A DNA stretch of 64,000 bases from Tateyamaria sp. Alg231-49 (GCF_900143535.1 NZ_FRFA01000010.1:61675-125674), one strand, 5' to 3'; shown: positions 47,932 through 57,430, numbered from the stretch's first letter. A program made the numbers and translations. The notes: generated by a model not told the origin, from the sequence alone.

Positions 47932-49197
47932 ATGTCTGATCCGATGACCAACACCGATGTGGAGGACGTCTTGGCGTCTATTCGCCGTCTGGTGTCTGAC
48001 CACGGGCGTCCCGGTTCCGCGACCGTCCAACAACCGCCAAGTGACCGTCTGGTCCTGACCCCTTCGCTGCGTGTGCCCGAACAGGACAACGCCGATGAGG
48101 TTGAGTATGAGGATGAGGAAGAGGCCGAGTTCGAAGACGCGGCGTTCGCAGAGGATGTAGAGGAGGAGGACGATGATACCTTGTCTACATTCGCCGAAAC
48201 CGCGTTCCGCTCAGAACGGACTTCAGCTGACCGCGTGAACGTGCGCAAGACAGGGTTTGTGCCAGCGGATGAGAATGCTGTCGTGGCAAAGCTGTCTGCA
48301 AATCTCACCGCAGTAGATGCGTCTACCGTTGCAAAGCCGCTGAACGAGGCAGAGCCGAGCGACCCAATGGTCTTGTCCAACCGAGTGGGCGAATTTGACG
48401 ATGGCACTGCGCCTGACCCCGAAGAGGCGATGCAGTCCGAGGATGCCTTCGACGCCTCTATTGTGCCAGAAGACTGGGCCGATACGTTGGACGATCCGGC
48501 GACACTGGATGTTGCTGATGAGGTCGAAGAAGAAGACGCGTCCGAGGGGGCTCTTACCGCTGAGCTTTCTGATGAGGATGACGTAGCGGGCGATACATAC
48601 GTGCCGCCAGAAAATGAAACTGATCAGGCTGTTGAAGCCGTCGAACCCGCTGAAAAAAGCCTAAGCGAAAAGATCGCGGCGCTTGAAACACTGGTTGGAG
48701 CGCGTCGTGATCAGTTCGAACCGGATGACCCGGGAACGGACGCTTATGCTGGCACCGAACCGCCAGCGATGGAATGGGAAGATGTTGATCTTGAGGTCGA
48801 TCTTGCTGATCAGTCTGATCCGGGGCCTGTCGAACACGCAGAACAGCATTCAGATGCGGATATTGAAGCGCAGACGACCCATGACGCTCTGGAAGATGTC
48901 GCCACCAAGCAGCCTCAGCCCGATGTGATTGATGCCGCCCAGACCGAAGGCCACCAACAAGACGAGGGCAACGTCGCACAGGCGGACACCCAGCAGGACG
49001 ACGCAGCAGACGCGACGCGTGCAGCCCTTTTTGGTTCAGAGGATGACGTGCTGGACGAAGAGGCCTTGCGCGAACTGATCAGCGATATCGTGCGCGAAGA
49101 GTTGCAGGGCGCGCTGGGAGAACGGATCACCCGGAATGTTCGCAAACTGGTGCGGCGTGAAATCCACCGTGCTCTGGCGGCTCAAGACCTCGAATGA
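47932..49197 (+). CDS. PopZ-like polar organising protein (DUF2497), long acidic form
   Basis: A 421-residue, extremely acidic protein. Residues ~6-22 (NTDVEDVLASIRRLVSDHG) match the PopZ N-terminal client-binding helix, and the last ~45 residues (LRELISDIVREELQGALGERITRNVRKLVRREI) the oligomerising C-terminal region. Between them lies a ~330-residue linker rich in Asp, Glu and Ala with short repeats, against ~80 in Caulobacter PopZ. PopZ forms polar condensates that tether ParB and cell-cycle kinases. The pcm-tolC-popZ order, as in Caulobacter, supports the call. Confidence 0.8.
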   Translation: MSDPMTNTDVEDVLASIRRLVSDHGRPGSATVQQPPSDRLVLTPSLRVPEQDNADEVEYEDEEEAEFEDAAFAEDVEEEDDDTLSTFAETAFRSERTSADRVNVRKTGFVPADENAVVAKLSANLTAVDASTVAKPLNEAEPSDPMVLSNRVGEFDDGTAPDPEEAMQSEDAFDASIVPEDWADTLDDPATLDVADEVEEEDASEGALTAELSDEDDVAGDTYVPPENETDQAVEAVEPAEKSLSEKIAALETLVGARRDQFEPDDPGTDAYAGTEPPAMEWEDVDLEVDLADQSDPGPVEHAEQHSDADIEAQTTHDALEDVATKQPQPDVIDAAQTEGHQQDEGNVAQADTQQDDAADATRAALFGSEDDVLDEEALRELISDIVREELQGALGERITRNVRKLVRREIHRALAAQDLE

Positions 49198-49243
49198 TCC
49201 ATTCGGCGGGCTGTGAGCACGGCTCTTTGCCCGCGTCATTGCG

Positions 49244-49822
49244 TTGAACACACCTGCACATTTGCTGATTGGCGCGGCGGCGTTTGGCCGACCCGCACAA
49301 TCGCGGATCATTCTTGCGGCCTTCATCGGTGCGTTGCTGCCTGATCTTTCGCTTTATGTGATGGCGGGGACCTCTCTGTTTGTCCTGTCGATCCCGCCTG
49401 CGCGCGTGTTCAACGAACTGTACTTTTCAGATGCGTGGCAAACAGTCTTTGCGATCGACAACTCATTTTTGCTGTGGGGGGCACTTCTGGGTCTTGCCTT
49501 ATGGCGACAGGTGCCTTGGGCCGTTGCCCTGACGGGGGCTGCGGTGCTGCATCTGCTGCTCGACTTTCCACTGCACCACGATGACGGGCGGCCCCACTTT
49601 TGGCCGGTGTCCGCATGGGTGTTTGAAAGCCCGATCAGCTACTGGGACCGCACAAAAGGGGCAGGGTGGGTCGCCCCGGTCGAGGCGGGCGTGGCGCTGG
49701 TGGCGGCCGTGATGCTGTGGCTCCGCCGCGTGCCACTGTGGGCTGCGGTACTGGCCGGCACGTTGCTGTTGGCCGAGCTTTGGATTGTGCGTCAGTGGCT
49801 GTTTTTCTTCGTGGACAGTTAG
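49244..49822 (+). CDS. Membrane protein, possibly metal-dependent hydrolase (YdjM/DUF457-like)
   Basis: A 192-residue protein with about four membrane segments, beginning at a TTG codon (NTPAHLLIGAAAFGRPAQSRIILAAFIGALLPDLSLY). The N-terminal H-x-x-x-G and LPDL motifs and a later HLLLDFPLHHDD resemble the membrane-bound YdjM/DUF457 family of putative hydrolases, in which His/Asp residues bind metal. It follows the PopZ-like gene where valS is often found. Function unknown. Confidence 0.65.
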   Translation: MNTPAHLLIGAAAFGRPAQSRIILAAFIGALLPDLSLYVMAGTSLFVLSIPPARVFNELYFSDAWQTVFAIDNSFLLWGALLGLALWRQVPWAVALTGAAVLHLLLDFPLHHDDGRPHFWPVSAWVFESPISYWDRTKGAGWVAPVEAGVALVAAVMLWLRRVPLWAAVLAGTLLLAELWIVRQWLFFFVDS

Positions 49823-49848
49823 GCCAGACGGTCCTTCCTCTACAAAAG

Positions 49849-49877
49849 AAAACGCGCCCGGCAGAGGGGCGCGTTTT
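49849..49877. terminator. Bidirectional terminator
   Basis: AAAACGCGCCC (49849-49859) pairs perfectly with GGGCGCGTTTT (49867-49877). T-runs follow on both strands, ending the membrane-protein gene (+) and the 106-aa gene (-). Confidence 0.88.
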
Positions 49878-49901
49878 CGGAAACAGCAGAGTTTGGTTTT
49901 A

Positions 49902-50222
49902 TCAGGCCGCTTCGGCCTGTTGTGCGGCGTTACGACGCTCGGATTCTTCGCGGCTCAGCGCGACCGAGGTGCGCACACCTTTGCCAACAAAATCCATCAG
50001 TCCGGTGACAACCCGCTCGTTGGGGTCAATCCCGGCACAGCTCAGCACTTCGCGCCCATCGCGCGAACGCGCCCAGCGGGCAATCTGCTCTGGACCATTG
50101 CCATATTTCTTGTCATCTGCGATGGCGTCATCAAGCGCTGCCAACACCACGGCTGCAAACAGTTTACGTGCACGGTTGCCTTGTTCGTTATTAAAGGCTG
50201 TGCCGTCAACGAAGTCTTTCAT
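49902..50222 (-). CDS. Conserved Rhodobacterales protein (probably DUF6280)
   Basis: A 106-residue protein starting MKDFVDGTAFNNEQGNRARKLFAAVV with AAAGGACGACGA upstream of the ATG. It is predicted all-helical, with NGPEQIARWARSRDGREVLSCAGIDPNERVV in the middle. I know it as a small conserved protein of Rhodobacterales; the family name is from memory. Function unknown. It is transcribed alone toward the bidirectional terminator. Confidence 0.7.
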   Translation of the reverse strand: MKDFVDGTAFNNEQGNRARKLFAAVVLAALDDAIADDKKYGNGPEQIARWARSRDGREVLSCAGIDPNERVVTGLMDFVGKGVRTSVALSREESERRNAAQQAEAA

Positions 50223-50443
50223 TCGTCGTCCTTTCTTTTATTCTTGCTCTTGTCTTTTTCGGCGTGACGCTCGTTATGACCTATCTTAGTCGATTCGGAC
50301 ACCCTCTATTTGCATAACACCCTTGCGTTTTTTGCATACCTCGCTGCGGGTGCAGCACTGAATCTGGTTGCCTTGCAGGGCATCCATCCCCGAGATATAG
50401 GATGCAACAACTTTTCATCAACCTTTTGCCATGGTTTTGACAC

Positions 50444-51007
50444 ATGCCTAAAATCAACGGAAACGAAATACGCCCGGGAAACGTTCTGGAACACAACGGC
50501 GGTCTGTGGGCCGCGGTCAAGGTGGACCACGTAAAGCCCGGAAAAGGCGGAGCATTTGCTCAGGTCGAAATGCGCAACCTGCGCAATGGGTCAAAGCTGA
50601 ACGAGCGATTCCGCAGTGCCGACAAAGTGGAACGCGTGCGTCTTGAACAAAAAGACCAGCAGTTCCTTTACGAAAACGACGGCATGCTCGTGTTCATGGA
50701 TACGGACACCTACGAGCAGATCGAACTGCCCTCTGAAATTCTCGGGGAACGGCGCCCGTTTTTGCAGGACGGCATGACAATCGTTGTCGAATTTCACGAG
50801 GCCGAGGCCCTGAACGCGACGTTGCCCCAAAAAGTGGTTTGCAAGATCGTTGAAACTGAACCGGTCGTCAAAGGCCAGACAGCGGCGAACTCGTTCAAAC
50901 CCGCCACGCTCGACAATGGTCTCAAGGTCATGGTTCCACCGTTTGTGGGGCAGGACGAAGACATCGTCGTGAACACCGAGACCATGGATTATTCTGAACG
51001 CGCCTGA
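50444..51007 (+). CDS. efp: Elongation factor P
   Basis: A 187-residue EF-P, three beta-barrel domains. Lys34 in [13 protein letters not shown] is the position modified by beta-lysine in E. coli; no epmA/epmB is in the window, so whether it is modified here is unknown. The ending [12 protein letters not shown] matches EF-P. It relieves ribosome stalling at polyproline stretches, including the Pro/Ala-rich proteins common in these bacteria. Confidence 0.96.
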   Translation: MPKINGNEIRPGNVLEHNGGLWAAVKVDHVKPGKGGAFAQVEMRNLRNGSKLNERFRSADKVERVRLEQKDQQFLYENDGMLVFMDTDTYEQIELPSEILGERRPFLQDGMTIVVEFHEAEALNATLPQKVVCKIVETEPVVKGQTAANSFKPATLDNGLKVMVPPFVGQDEDIVVNTETMDYSERA

Positions 51008-51053
51008 TCCTAGGCGCGCTTTTATCCGTTGCGGATTTTGGCCGGAAACTGTG

Positions 51054-51800
51054 TCAGTTTCCGGCACCTTCCCAAACAACGTCTGCTCTGCCCGCGGTCA
51101 TCGGCCCTTGGGCGCGATCAAACCGCAGATAGGCTATGGCATGGTCTGCGTGCCGGCTCAGCAGCGTCCCGGCGACCTTGTCCCCGAACATGATGGGCGT
51201 GCCGGGGGTCGCTTCACCTGTCACAACGACCTGCACCAGCCCTTTGCGCAAGGACGTCTTGTGCTTCATCCGAGCGGTTACTTCCTGTCCGACATAGCAC
51301 CCTTTCCGAAAATCCACGCCCTTGATGGCCTCAAACCCCGCTTCAAGAATGAAGGTGTCCGGTGTCAGTTCAACACCCGTTTCCGGAATCATGTGGGCGA
51401 CGCGAAGTGCTTTCCAGTCCGTGTCATCCACGGCCTGCGGGTCCGACCGATACGCCCGCCATCCCAGCGCGGGGTTGCGGGGGTCGTCCATGCCATCTGC
51501 TGGCCGGTCATCAAGGCCACGATGCACAAACAGGTCCGCATCCGTGATCGTCACGTCGGCCCGCAATTTGTACATGCTCAGCCGCGTGCGCAGCATGTCG
51601 GCCTGTTCGGCTGACGCATCCAGCAGCACATCATCGCCCGCCGCGCTCAAAAAGAAGTCAGCCAGATACTTGCCCTGTGGTGTGAGCAACGCGGCATAGA
51701 CCAGACCACCATCAATGCCGTTGACGTCATTGGTGACCAGACCTTGCAGGAAAGTCCGGGTGTCACCGCCCGAGAGGCGGAAAACATGGCGTTCAGGCAT
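51054..51800 (-). CDS. ygfZ: YgfZ/GcvT domain protein, Fe-S cluster repair
   Basis: A 248-residue folate-binding protein of the YgfZ/IBA57 family. The signature KGCYVGQEVTARMKHK is present with its key cysteine. The N-terminal GDTRTFLQGLVTNDV and the PDTFILEAGFEAIKGVDF segment are conserved. It helps maturation or repair of [4Fe-4S] proteins through tetrahydrofolate. It diverges from the glycosyltransferase gene. Confidence 0.9.
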   Translation of the reverse strand: MPERHVFRLSGGDTRTFLQGLVTNDVNGIDGGLVYAALLTPQGKYLADFFLSAAGDDVLLDASAEQADMLRTRLSMYKLRADVTITDADLFVHRGLDDRPADGMDDPRNPALGWRAYRSDPQAVDDTDWKALRVAHMIPETGVELTPDTFILEAGFEAIKGVDFRKGCYVGQEVTARMKHKTSLRKGLVQVVVTGEATPGTPIMFGDKVAGTLLSRHADHAIAYLRFDRAQGPMTAGRADVVWEGAGN

Positions 51801-51866
51801 CAGTGTTCCTTTCGCTTAACTGACTTGTCATATAACAGTCTCATGCACCGGAAAAAGGGGGCACGC

Positions 51867-52535
51867 GTGCCTGCACCACTGTCAGTTATTATCCCGACGC
51901 TCAATGCAAGCCAAACCTTGCCCGCCTGCCTGAGTTCTTTGATGGAAGGGCTGGAAGCCGGGCTGATTGCTGAATTGATCATCAGCGACGGAGGGTCAGT
52001 CGATGAAACGCTCACGCAGGCCGATGCGTGGGGTGCGCACATCATCACCGGACCAGCGTCGCGCGGGGGGCAATTGCGGCGCGGATGCGCGCAGGCGCGG
52101 GCCAACTGGTTTCTCATTTTGCACGCCGATACGGTTTTGAGCCCCGGATGGACCAATGCAGTTGGTGCACATCTGAACCTGCGCAAAGCAGGCTATTTCC
52201 AGCTTAAGTTTGACCGGGGCGGGCGCATGGTTGCCGCCTGGGCCAACTTCCGTGCGCGTCTGTTCGGCTTGCCCTTTGGGGATCAGGGTCTGATGATCCC
52301 ACGGGCGCTTTATTCTCATATCGACGGTTACCCTGATATCCCCTTGATGGAGGATGTGGCCATAGCCCGCGCGCTGAAAGGGCACCTGATTGCCTTGGAT
52401 GCTCAGGCGATCACCTGCAGTGCAAAGTTCCGCAAACAAGGGTGGATCCGGCGCGGTACGCGCAATCTATGGACGCAAGCCCGCTACTTCGCAGGGGCTG
52501 ATGCGGCAACACTCGCCCGTCAATACCGCCGCTAG
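51867..52535 (+). CDS. Family 2 glycosyltransferase (TIGR04283-like)
   Basis: A 222-residue GT-A enzyme. The GTG at 51867 has AAAAAGGGGG six bases upstream and puts PLSVIIPTLNA at the N-terminus as in the family; an ATG at 51843 is an alternative. IISDGGSVDETL and the ILHADTVLSPGW (DxD-type) motif are visible, then FGLPFGDQGLMIPRALY and the catalytic-type DIPLMEDVAIARAL. It resembles the TIGR04283 group found in carotenoid/hopanoid-like or membrane glycolipid loci; the acceptor is unknown. Confidence 0.85.
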   Translation: MPAPLSVIIPTLNASQTLPACLSSLMEGLEAGLIAELIISDGGSVDETLTQADAWGAHIITGPASRGGQLRRGCAQARANWFLILHADTVLSPGWTNAVGAHLNLRKAGYFQLKFDRGGRMVAAWANFRARLFGLPFGDQGLMIPRALYSHIDGYPDIPLMEDVAIARALKGHLIALDAQAITCSAKFRKQGWIRRGTRNLWTQARYFAGADAATLARQYRR

Positions 52536-54409
52536 TCTCCCAGCAAACGCGCGCGCAGGCGGGCCAACAACCCATGCCCCATTGTGGTGTCGCCCGGATG
52601 GTCCTTAACAATCGCGCGTGCGCGCGCCCCATCAATCACCGTTTTCCCGTCCTTGAACTGCAAGCGATAGAGGTCGGCATAGATCCCACCTTTTTCCAGC
52701 AATTCTTCATGTGTTCCGGTGTCTTTGATTTCGCCCCGGTCCATAACAACGATCTTGTCGGCCCCTCGAATGGTGGACAGTCGGTGCGCGATCACCAGCG
52801 TGGTACGGCCTGCGGACAGGCGATCAAGGGCATTCTGGACCACCTGTTCGGATTGCGCATCAAGGGCTGAGGTGGCCTCGTCCAGCAGCAATATGGGCGT
52901 GTCGCGCAAAAGAGCACGGGCGATAACGACCCGCTGACGTTGCCCGCCTGACAAGGCAGAACCGCGCGGGCCGACATGGGTGTCCAGCCCGTCAGGCAGT
53001 TTGTCCAGAAAGTCTGTCACATGCGCCGAATCCAGCGCGGTCTTCAGACGGTCTTCGGGGACATCCTCTTGACCCAGTAAAATGTTCTCGCGCAGCGTTT
53101 CGTCAAAAAGCAGCGCCTCTTGCGTGACCACCGAGTAGAGCCCCCGCAACTTGTCCAGGTCCATCTCTTGCGTGGCCACACCGCCAATTCGAACTGCGCC
53201 TTCCTGTGCATCGACCAAGCGGGTCAACAAATTGAAGATCGAAGACTTGCCAGCCCCCGAGGCTCCCACCAATGCGGTCGTTTCACCGGGGCGCGCGACG
53301 AAGGACACGTCTTTCAGCACGCGGGTTTCGCCATAGTAAAGCGACACATTCTCGAGCGCAATTTCAGGAACCCCTGTGGGTGGCGCTTCGGGGCGTGCGG
53401 GGGATGTCAGGGCAAGTGGCGCATCCAGCAGTTCCTTGACCCGTTCAATCGAGGCGGCAGACGCCTGCCAAAGCCCAGAAAGCGCGCCGAGCCGGCGCAT
53501 TGGATCAAAGGCAAACCCCATTGCCGTGAAAAACGTCATGAACTGACCAATGGTCTTGTCACCGGAAATGATTTCGGATCCGCCATAGAGGATGACGGCC
53601 ATGAACCCGACACCTGACACGATATCGACCATTGCGGGAACGGCTGCACCCCCCAGGGCTGTTTTGGTCTGGGTGCGATTAAAGTTTTTGGTGATCGTGC
53701 GGTATTGCCGTGCCTGATAGCGTTCCAAGGCGTTCAGCTTGACCTGTACGATGCCATGGAACACCTCATCCAGACGGGTGGACAAACTGGCCCCCAGATC
53801 ATGCGACTTGCGGGCCTGTCGGCGCACATACCCCTGTACTGACGCGGCAGGCAAAACGAGCAGAGGGACGCCAACGCACGCCAGAAGGGCCCAAATCGGA
53901 TCAACACTGATCGCAACTCCAAAAAGCACAAAAAGACCGACAAGGTCCCGCCCGGCGCCAGTGATGATCGCGCGCCACACATTACCGATGGCGCCCACAT
54001 CTCCCTGCACCCTCTGAATCAAAAACCCGGGGGGGTGAACCTGATGAAAGGCTCCGTCCTGCAACATGATGCGGTCCAGCAAATCGATGCGCAGTGCCGC
54101 GGCGGTTTTCAGCGCGACATGGGTCAGCAACAGCTTTTGAACAACAGAAGAGATGGCGCGCACGGTAAAGATGACGACAACCAACACACCCACCCAGATC
54201 AGCAGGGCCCCATTGCCCTCGACAAACACGTCATCGAACATCGGCTGCATCATGTAGGCGAGCGCGCCGACCATTGATCCTTCGACAAGCATGAAAAACA
54301 CAGCAACCGCCATAATGGCCGTGTGCTTTTTCAGGTACGCGCCCCAGAGCCACTTGAGCAGCGGCCATGACTGGGCATAGGGCGTTTCAGGAGAAGCAGG
54401 AGAGGTCAC
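52532..54409 (-). CDS. MsbA-type ABC exporter (fused permease-ATPase)
   Basis: A 625-residue half-transporter starting at a GTG. Six membrane segments span about residues 25-320, then an ATPase with Walker A (GASGAGKSS), signature LSGGQRQRVVIARALL, Walker B (ILLLDEATSALD) and H-loop (IAHRLST). It probably works as a homodimer on lipid-like or hydrophobic substrates, as MsbA does for lipid A. It overlaps the glycosyltransferase gene by four bases tail to tail. Confidence 0.9.
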   Translation of the reverse strand: MTSPASPETPYAQSWPLLKWLWGAYLKKHTAIMAVAVFFMLVEGSMVGALAYMMQPMFDDVFVEGNGALLIWVGVLVVVIFTVRAISSVVQKLLLTHVALKTAAALRIDLLDRIMLQDGAFHQVHPPGFLIQRVQGDVGAIGNVWRAIITGAGRDLVGLFVLFGVAISVDPIWALLACVGVPLLVLPAASVQGYVRRQARKSHDLGASLSTRLDEVFHGIVQVKLNALERYQARQYRTITKNFNRTQTKTALGGAAVPAMVDIVSGVGFMAVILYGGSEIISGDKTIGQFMTFFTAMGFAFDPMRRLGALSGLWQASAASIERVKELLDAPLALTSPARPEAPPTGVPEIALENVSLYYGETRVLKDVSFVARPGETTALVGASGAGKSSIFNLLTRLVDAQEGAVRIGGVATQEMDLDKLRGLYSVVTQEALLFDETLRENILLGQEDVPEDRLKTALDSAHVTDFLDKLPDGLDTHVGPRGSALSGGQRQRVVIARALLRDTPILLLDEATSALDAQSEQVVQNALDRLSAGRTTLVIAHRLSTIRGADKIVVMDRGEIKDTGTHEELLEKGGIYADLYRLQFKDGKTVIDGARARAIVKDHPGDTTMGHGLLARLRARLLGD

Positions 54410-54563
54410 GTGTGGGATATCAACGGCGCTGTGCCGTGCTCCGATGATTTACCTATCCCTGTGGTGTATCTTGGGCGAACCTGAGGGGCAAGCATTGAGG
54501 GCGATTGACGCCGCGCTGCGGCACGCTAGTGTCCGCGAAAGCCCATTTTCGTCGGAGACACGC

Positions 54564-55772
54564 ATGTCCACGCCCCCCATCGCCAGCTTTGGTCGCGACT
54601 ATCTTGCTATTCCGGGCCCTTCGGTGATGCCCGATGCTGTGCTGCGCGCGATGCATCGCGGCGCACCCAACATTTATGCCGGCGAACTGATCGATATTGC
54701 TGCCAGCCTTGTGCCTGATCTTAAACGTGTGGCGCGTACCAGCGGCGATGTTGCGATGTATATCGGCAATGGACACGCCGTATGGGAGGCGGCCTTGGCC
54801 AACACCATAGCACCGGGCGAGACGGTTTTGGTGCCGGCGACAGGCCGCTTTGGCCATGGATGGGCTGATATAGCGCTCGGTCTCGGGGCCGAGGTGGAAA
54901 CGCTGGACTTTGGCAAGCGCGCTCCGATGGACATGGACCGGATCGCAGAAACGCTGCGCGCCGATGTGGGTCACAAGATCAAGGCGGTTCTGGCGGTCCA
55001 TGTGGATACCTCAACGTCGATCCGCAACGATATCTCCGCACTGCGTGCGACTTTGGACGCAGTCGGACATCCCGCCCTTTTGATGGCCGACTGCATGGCC
55101 TCGCTAGGGTGCGACAGGTTTGAAATGGATGCGTGGGGCGTCGATGTGATGGTGGCGGGCTGTCAAAAGGGGCTGATGGTGCCGCCGGGCATGGCCTTCG
55201 TCTTTTTCAACGCCAAGGCCGCTGCCGCGCGCGCCGCCATGCCACGGGTCAGCCGGTACTGGGACTGGACGCCGCGCGCCAACCCAGAAGAATTCTTTAT
55301 GTATTGGAACGGAACTGCGCCAACCCATCACCTCTACGGCCTGCGCACGGCCCTTGATATGCTGCACGCCGAAGGGATCGAAGCGGTCTGGGCGCGGCAC
55401 GCTCGCTTGGCTCGGGCGATTTGGGCTGCGTGCGAGGTCTGGGCGCAAGGCGGACCACTGGAATTGAACGTGGCAGATACACAGAACCGCAGCTGTGCCG
55501 TAACGGCACTGCGACTGGAAGCGCCAAACGGCACCGCATTGCGTGATTGGGTGGAGCATAACATCGGTCTGACGCTTGGCATCGGCCTTGGCATGGCGCC
55601 TCCGGGTGATCCGTCTTGGCACGGGTTTTTCCGTCTGGGCCATATGGGGCACATCAACGGGCACATGATCATGGGCCTGCTGGGCGGGATCGAGTCCGGG
55701 CTGATGGCGCTCGACATTCCTCGCGGCTCCGGTGCCTTGGAGGCTGCGGCAGGCGTGATCGCCAAAGGGTAA
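54564..55772 (+). CDS. Class V aminotransferase, alanine/serine--glyoxylate type
   Basis: A 402-residue PLP enzyme started at MSTPPIASFGRDYLAIPGPSV with GGAG upstream. PLP lysine about residue 202 lies in VAGCQKGLMVPPGMAF, and YIGNGHAVWEAALANTI and HVDTSTSIRNDI are family motifs. It belongs to the alanine-glyoxylate/serine-glyoxylate group. The neighbouring PLP dehydratase raises the thought of the beta-hydroxyaspartate cycle (bhcA-bhcB), but the cycle's bhcC and bhcD are absent and the genes are not tightly linked. Substrates are open. Confidence 0.86.
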   Translation: MSTPPIASFGRDYLAIPGPSVMPDAVLRAMHRGAPNIYAGELIDIAASLVPDLKRVARTSGDVAMYIGNGHAVWEAALANTIAPGETVLVPATGRFGHGWADIALGLGAEVETLDFGKRAPMDMDRIAETLRADVGHKIKAVLAVHVDTSTSIRNDISALRATLDAVGHPALLMADCMASLGCDRFEMDAWGVDVMVAGCQKGLMVPPGMAFVFFNAKAAAARAAMPRVSRYWDWTPRANPEEFFMYWNGTAPTHHLYGLRTALDMLHAEGIEAVWARHARLARAIWAACEVWAQGGPLELNVADTQNRSCAVTALRLEAPNGTALRDWVEHNIGLTLGIGLGMAPPGDPSWHGFFRLGHMGHINGHMIMGLLGGIESGLMALDIPRGSGALEAAAGVIAKG

Positions 55773-55899
55773 AAAACAGAGCGGGAAGGGCGGGACGCGG
55801 GATAAACCGGCCGGTTGCTGCGGCGTGCGCCCATGACCGAGTGGCGAACAAATGAAGCGTGCAATTGACGGCCAACTGCGCGCAGTCCATCGTCTGCGC

Positions 55900-56838
55900 A
55901 TGACAAAACTTACCCCCGACGACATTACCGCCGCCGCCGCTCGCATCGCAGGCCATATCCGCCCCACGCCCATCCTGGAGGTGGAGCCAGATGCGCTTGG
56001 ACTGCACTACCCTGTCACGCTGAAACTTGAACACACGCAAGTTACAGGCTCCTTTAAGGTGCGTGGCGCGTTCAACAACCTGCTCAGCCGTGACGTCCCT
56101 CCAGCAGGCGTCGTCGCGGCTTCGGGAGGGAACCACGGGGCCGCCGTGGCCTATGCGGCGACCAAGTTGGGCCATAAATCCGTGGTGTTCGTCCCTCGCG
56201 CTATTGCCAAAGAAGAAAAGCTACGCCGGATGCGTGATTTCGGGGCCGAAGTCATTCTGACAGACGGGAGCGTCGCCGATTGCATGACGGAATATGCAAA
56301 GCATGCAGAAACCACCGGAGCGCTGTCAGTGCACCCCTATGATACGGCGCCCACCTTGGCCGGGCAGGGCACTGTCGCATTAGAGATGGAGGCACAGACC
56401 GCTGGGTTCGATACCATCATGGTCGCCACTGGCGGCGGCGGGTTGATCGGTGGCATTGCCGCTTGGCTGGGCGATCGCGTGCGCGTCGTTTCTGTCGAAA
56501 CCGAAGGCACCAACACACTTGCCCGATCCCTTGAGGACGGCCCGGACATCGACGTGGCCGCCAGCGGCGTGTCCGCAGGATCGCTGGGCGGGCCACGATT
56601 GGGCGACCTGTCCTACACCATCATCAAGGAACGGGTCACCGACGCAATTGTGCTGCCCGACGCCGCCGTCTTTGATGCCGGCAAACGGCTATGGGAGGGA
56701 ACAAGGCTGGTCGGCGAACCCGGAGCGGCGACCGCATTTGCAGCACTCACATCGGGGGCTTACACTCCAAGTCGAGGCGAACGTATTGCTGTCCTTGTCT
56801 GTGGTGGAAACGCCGAACCCCATTGGTTTCTGGACTGA
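55900..56838 (+). CDS. Threonine/serine dehydratase-family PLP enzyme
   Basis: A 312-residue fold-type II PLP enzyme from the ATG at 55900 (an in-frame ATG at 55852 is possible). Lys53 in TGSFKVRGAFNN binds PLP; ASGGNHGAAVAYA and the phosphate loop ATGGGGLIGGI are typical. Without an ACT domain it resembles biodegradative threonine dehydratase, serine racemase or hydroxyaspartate dehydratase. A broken second copy of its N-terminal region lies on the other strand at 57431-57690. It ends at a strong hairpin. Confidence 0.88.
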   Translation: MTKLTPDDITAAAARIAGHIRPTPILEVEPDALGLHYPVTLKLEHTQVTGSFKVRGAFNNLLSRDVPPAGVVAASGGNHGAAVAYAATKLGHKSVVFVPRAIAKEEKLRRMRDFGAEVILTDGSVADCMTEYAKHAETTGALSVHPYDTAPTLAGQGTVALEMEAQTAGFDTIMVATGGGGLIGGIAAWLGDRVRVVSVETEGTNTLARSLEDGPDIDVAASGVSAGSLGGPRLGDLSYTIIKERVTDAIVLPDAAVFDAGKRLWEGTRLVGEPGAATAFAALTSGAYTPSRGERIAVLVCGGNAEPHWFLD

Positions 56839-56859
56839 CCGGCCTGCACTGCGACAATT

Positions 56860-56898
56860 GTGGTTGGCCTGATATGCTGTTTGTCAGGCCAAAACCAC
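56860..56898. terminator. Convergent hairpin between the dehydratase and ridA
   Basis: TTGGCCTGA (56864-56872) pairs perfectly with TCAGGCCAA (56884-56892), and GTGG/CCAC extends the stem with a small bulge. There is no long T-run; it sits between two converging genes. Confidence 0.55.
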
Positions 56899-56935
56899 GG
56901 CGTGCGCCCCGGTCGGGAGTGCGCCGGCAGACCAG

Positions 56936-57421
56936 TTAGCCGTCGATCAACACTTCGCCTTCGATTTCCATGGCAAACCCAAGAGGCAAGCCCGAAACGC
57001 CAATTGCTGAGCGCGCGTGACGACCGACATCTGGGCCAAAGACATCAATGATCAGGTCGCTAAATCCGTTCACAACGACGTGCTGTTCCGAATAATTCGG
57101 CGCAGAAGTCACCATGCCAAAAACGCGAACCCATCCGGATATTCGCGACAACTCGCCGATCTCAGCCTTGATGTTGGCAAGCACAGATAGGGCCACTTCA
57201 CGGGCCTCTTCATAGGCCTCGTCCGTAGTCATATCAGTTCCAACCACTCCAAAAGGACCACTCAAGGTGCCATCCATTGCGGACTTTGGGTGTCCTGAAA
57301 AAAGAACGCGATTGCCTCTGATATTAACAAATTCAAAGGGCAAAATCAGACCCTCGGGCAGTTTTGTCGGTTGAGGTAATTTCAGGCCCAAGTCTTCCAG
57401 CCTACTTTCAGGTGTCGACAT
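56936..57421 (-). CDS. RidA family protein
   Basis: A 161-residue YjgF/YER057c/UK114-type protein. It has the conserved core NRVLFSGHPK, and the signature ARSAIGVSGLPLGFAMEIEGEVLI with its key arginine. RidA hydrolyses reactive enamine/imine intermediates released by PLP dehydratases. It starts eight bases after the decayed dehydratase reading frame (57431-57690) on the same strand, so it once followed a dehydratase in an operon. The intact dehydratase gene converges on it. Confidence 0.88.
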   Translation of the reverse strand: MSTPESRLEDLGLKLPQPTKLPEGLILPFEFVNIRGNRVLFSGHPKSAMDGTLSGPFGVVGTDMTTDEAYEEAREVALSVLANIKAEIGELSRISGWVRVFGMVTSAPNYSEQHVVVNGFSDLIIDVFGPDVGRHARSAIGVSGLPLGFAMEIEGEVLIDG

Positions 57422-57430
57422 GTTTTTTCC

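Noticed and set aside
54564..56838. A complete beta-hydroxyaspartate cycle operon.
   Set aside because: Only two of the four enzymes have possible counterparts, the genes are not coupled, and aldolase and iminosuccinate reductase genes are absent.
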